In this document: one piece after another, positions 62,166 to 64,000 of the stretch
Layout: each line of letters begins with the position of its first letter
How positions within the stretch are numbered: the first letter of the stretch is position 1
Assembly: GCA_007134695.1 (NCBI GenBank)
Contig: SLKI01000015.1
Coordinates: 1-64,000, forward strand
Length of the DNA stretch: 64,000 bases
Direction of reading: 5' to 3'
Origin: Balneolaceae bacterium
GTDB lineage: Bacteria; Bacteroidota; Rhodothermia; Balneolales; Balneolaceae
The notes under the pieces: model-generated
Databases searched by the model: none
What the model was told of the DNA's origin: nothing
The model's input: the letters and a program-made list of their open reading frames with translations, nothing else
Translations under genes and position numbers: made by a program

Positions 62166-63872
62166 ATGATCAAATCGCTTTACATCAAGGATTTTGCTCT
62201 GATCGACGAGCTGGAGGTGGAATTTGGCAAAGGGTTAAACATTCTCACCGGAGAAACGGGTGCCGGAAAGTCGATCATCATCGGGGCACTGAATATGATC
62301 CTCGGAGAACGGGCCGACACCGAAGTGGTGCGCCAGGGCTCGGACAAGGCGATTGCCGAAGCGATTCTTCATATTGGAGAGGACCCTTTTATCCGATCTA
62401 TCCTGCGGGAAAATGCTGTTGATTATTCTGAAGAACTGATTCTGCGCCGGGAGATACGACAAACGGCAAGCCGCGCATTTATCAACGACACCCCGGTCAA
62501 CATCGGAGTCCTGAAACGGGTGGGGACTTTTTTGGTCGATCTTCACGGACAGCACGATCATCAATTTCTGCTTGACGACGAGAATCACCGTTCGGTCATC
62601 GATCGAAGGAAAGAGGTCTCCGAATTCCTCGACCCCTACCAGGAGGCCTGGAGAGAGATGTCGGAACTTCGAGAACAGCTCGGAAATTTGCGCCGGAGGG
62701 AAGCTGAACTGCAGGAAAAGACCGAACTTTATCGGTTTCAGGCCAGAGAGCTGGAGGAAGCAAAGTTAGACCCGGAGGAGGAAGAGCAGGTAGAAGTGGA
62801 GATGAAGCGGCTGGACAATGCCGAAGAGCTGAGCCGAAAAGTGGAACAGATTACCGAAATCGGATCCGGTGAGGACCTCGGGCTGCTGGAGTTGCTGGAC
62901 CGGGTCAAACTTCATCTGGAAGATGTAAGTCGAATTGAACCGGACTTTGAGTCCTACCTCGATGAGGTCAATTCAGCCCGCATCAGCATACAGGAGGCGA
63001 TCTATTTTGCCGAACGCTACCGCGATCGGATCGAATTCAATCCGCAGCGGCTTGAAGAGCTCAGACGCCGCCAGTCGGAGCTGAATCGACTGAAAAAGAA
63101 ATACTCCCGGGACCTGACGGGCTTGATCGATTATCTCGAGGAGATTCGCAATGAACTGGATCTGGCAGAAAATTTTGATGTGGAGATCGAAGCGCTCGAA
63201 AACCGGGTCGCAAACCAGGCCGAACTGTTGAAGGAGCGGGCGGCAGCTCTACACGAAATCCGTCAATCGACCGGCAAGAGCTTGAGCGGCGAGATCGAAG
63301 AGGAACTCAAGCGTCTCGGTATTCCCCACCCCTCGTTCGAAGTGCGGGTCGACTGGCTGTTTCGGGATGAGGGCTGGATCGAGGTCGACGGCCGCCCGGT
63401 GGAGTGCACATTGCATGGTTGCGATGACGTTCGGTTTTTCATCTCAACCAACAGGGGTGAGGAGCCGCGGCCGCTTGCCAGAATCGCCTCGGGCGGTGAG
63501 ATCAGCCGTGTAATGCTGGCTCTTAAGTCGATTATGGCGCAGGAACAGCGCCTGCCTGTGATGATTTTCGACGAAATCGATACAGGTATCAGCGGCAAGA
63601 TTTCCGAAAAAGTGGGGCGTTCGATGCGGCAACTTTCCGGCAGCTGCCAGATCATCTCCATTACCCATCAACCCCAGATAGCCAGCCAGGCACATCATCA
63701 TTACCGGGTTGAGAAACTGGAAGAGGCCGGCAGAACAGTCACCCGGATTATTCCGCTCGACCGAAATGAACATATCCGGGAGGTTGCCGGCCTGATGAGT
63801 GGTGAGGAGATCACCAAAGCGGCATTAAGCAGTGCCGAAGAGTTGATCGAGCGCAACACGAATGGCGGGTGA
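62166..63872 (+). CDS. recN: DNA repair protein RecN
   Basis: SMC-like ATPase acting in double-strand break repair. 568 residues. Walker A GETGAGKSIIIGALNMILGE near residue 30, a long coiled coil (about 155-380), the ABC signature LASGGEISRVMLAL (written here as LARIASGGEISRVMLALK) and Walker B PVMIFDEIDTGISG. No Shine-Dalgarno-like sequence lies before the ATG, which directly follows the leader terminator. In many bacteria recN is damage-induced; no SOS box is visible. Confidence 0.95.
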   Translation: MIKSLYIKDFALIDELEVEFGKGLNILTGETGAGKSIIIGALNMILGERADTEVVRQGSDKAIAEAILHIGEDPFIRSILRENAVDYSEELILRREIRQTASRAFINDTPVNIGVLKRVGTFLVDLHGQHDHQFLLDDENHRSVIDRRKEVSEFLDPYQEAWREMSELREQLGNLRRREAELQEKTELYRFQARELEEAKLDPEEEEQVEVEMKRLDNAEELSRKVEQITEIGSGEDLGLLELLDRVKLHLEDVSRIEPDFESYLDEVNSARISIQEAIYFAERYRDRIEFNPQRLEELRRRQSELNRLKKKYSRDLTGLIDYLEEIRNELDLAENFDVEIEALENRVANQAELLKERAAALHEIRQSTGKSLSGEIEEELKRLGIPHPSFEVRVDWLFRDEGWIEVDGRPVECTLHGCDDVRFFISTNRGEEPRPLARIASGGEISRVMLALKSIMAQEQRLPVMIFDEIDTGISGKISEKVGRSMRQLSGSCQIISITHQPQIASQAHHHYRVEKLEEAGRTVTRIIPLDRNEHIREVAGLMSGEEITKAALSSAEELIERNTNGG

Positions 63873-63879
63873 GCGTGAT

Positions 63880-64000
63880 GTTCGGCGATAGGAGTGCGAT
63901 GAACCCGGCAAAGCAGAGGGAGACGATCAAACTGGCGGCAGCCGCAACTCCATCAATTGAGCCGGATGGAGAGCGATATCACCGAGGCCGTCGGCAATCT
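63880..64000 (+). other. Window edge after recN
   Basis: A plus-strand frame is open from ATG 63880 (MFGDRSAMNPAKQRE) to the edge. A minus-strand frame ending at about 63934 (IADGLGDIALHPAQLM) is equally plausible as the C-terminus of a convergent gene. Too short to choose. Confidence 0.25.

Noticed and set aside
1-64000. CRISPR arrays or rRNA genes
   Set aside because: No regularly spaced repeats and no rRNA sequence were seen anywhere in the window.

Overview
The window reads as chromosomal DNA from a Bacteroidota-allied bacterium, most likely the Balneolota/Rhodothermota branch of the FCB group. Pointers are a GldC homologue, a BtuB-BtuG type vitamin B12 locus, DUF3078, DUF4199 and DUF5117-family proteins, a single-chain glycyl-tRNA synthetase, a K+-dependent membrane pyrophosphatase, and promoters of the TAnnTTTG type. 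The phylum call is inference; no rRNA gene is present. Most of the window is dense, fairly GC-rich housekeeping sequence. One AT-rich accessory stretch lies at about 19.1-24.8 kb.

Layout. 0.1-6.7 kb (minus strand): a secreted zinc metalloprotease and the arginine genes argF-argG-argH. argF is preceded by a short Arg-codon-rich leader peptide, an antiterminator pairing and an intrinsic terminator, which together form a complete ribosome-mediated attenuator. 7.0-13.0 kb: lipoprotein Cu/Zn superoxide dismutase, S9 peptidase, glyS, asd and a small unknown gene. 13.0-19.0 kb: a structured non-coding stretch, a lamin-tail surface protein, a vapBC fossil cut at both ends, and a cobalamin riboswitch driving btuB-btuG.

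19.1-27.9 kb (minus strand): the accessory region. A module of HTH-only LuxR regulator, small Cys-rich exported peptide and 6-bladed beta-propeller lipoprotein occurs twice. A fossil of the 3' end of the neighbouring PLP decarboxylase gene is duplicated with it, so the second copy is a segmental duplication. A third propeller lipoprotein sits between the copies. The intact decarboxylase, a DUF3078 outer-membrane protein and pyrR follow.

28-38.7 kb (mostly plus): YtxH protein, tRNA-Gln, prs, rplY, pth, hppA, an unknown gene, a methyltransferase, pyrF, rnhA, tsaD and an exported DUF4438 protein. 39-51 kb (minus): dnaK and hsp20; a CBS protein-TPR protein-aroA operon with overlapping ends; and a BatA-domain protein-membrane protein-hflX operon. 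51-54.6 kb: a large propeller lipoprotein and an epimerase. 55.7-61.9 kb (minus): a compact envelope and lipid operon, rluD-gldC-accA-thioesterase-DUF2085-DUF4199-CPBP protease-DUF2007-cdsA. 62-64 kb: recN, preceded by a leader with a strong terminator ending only a few bases before its ATG.

Most notable are the arginine attenuator, the duplicated regulator-peptide-propeller module with its decarboxylase scar, the riboswitch grafted onto a vapC remnant, and an 18-base two-block motif shared by the recN leader and the structured stretch at 13 kb.
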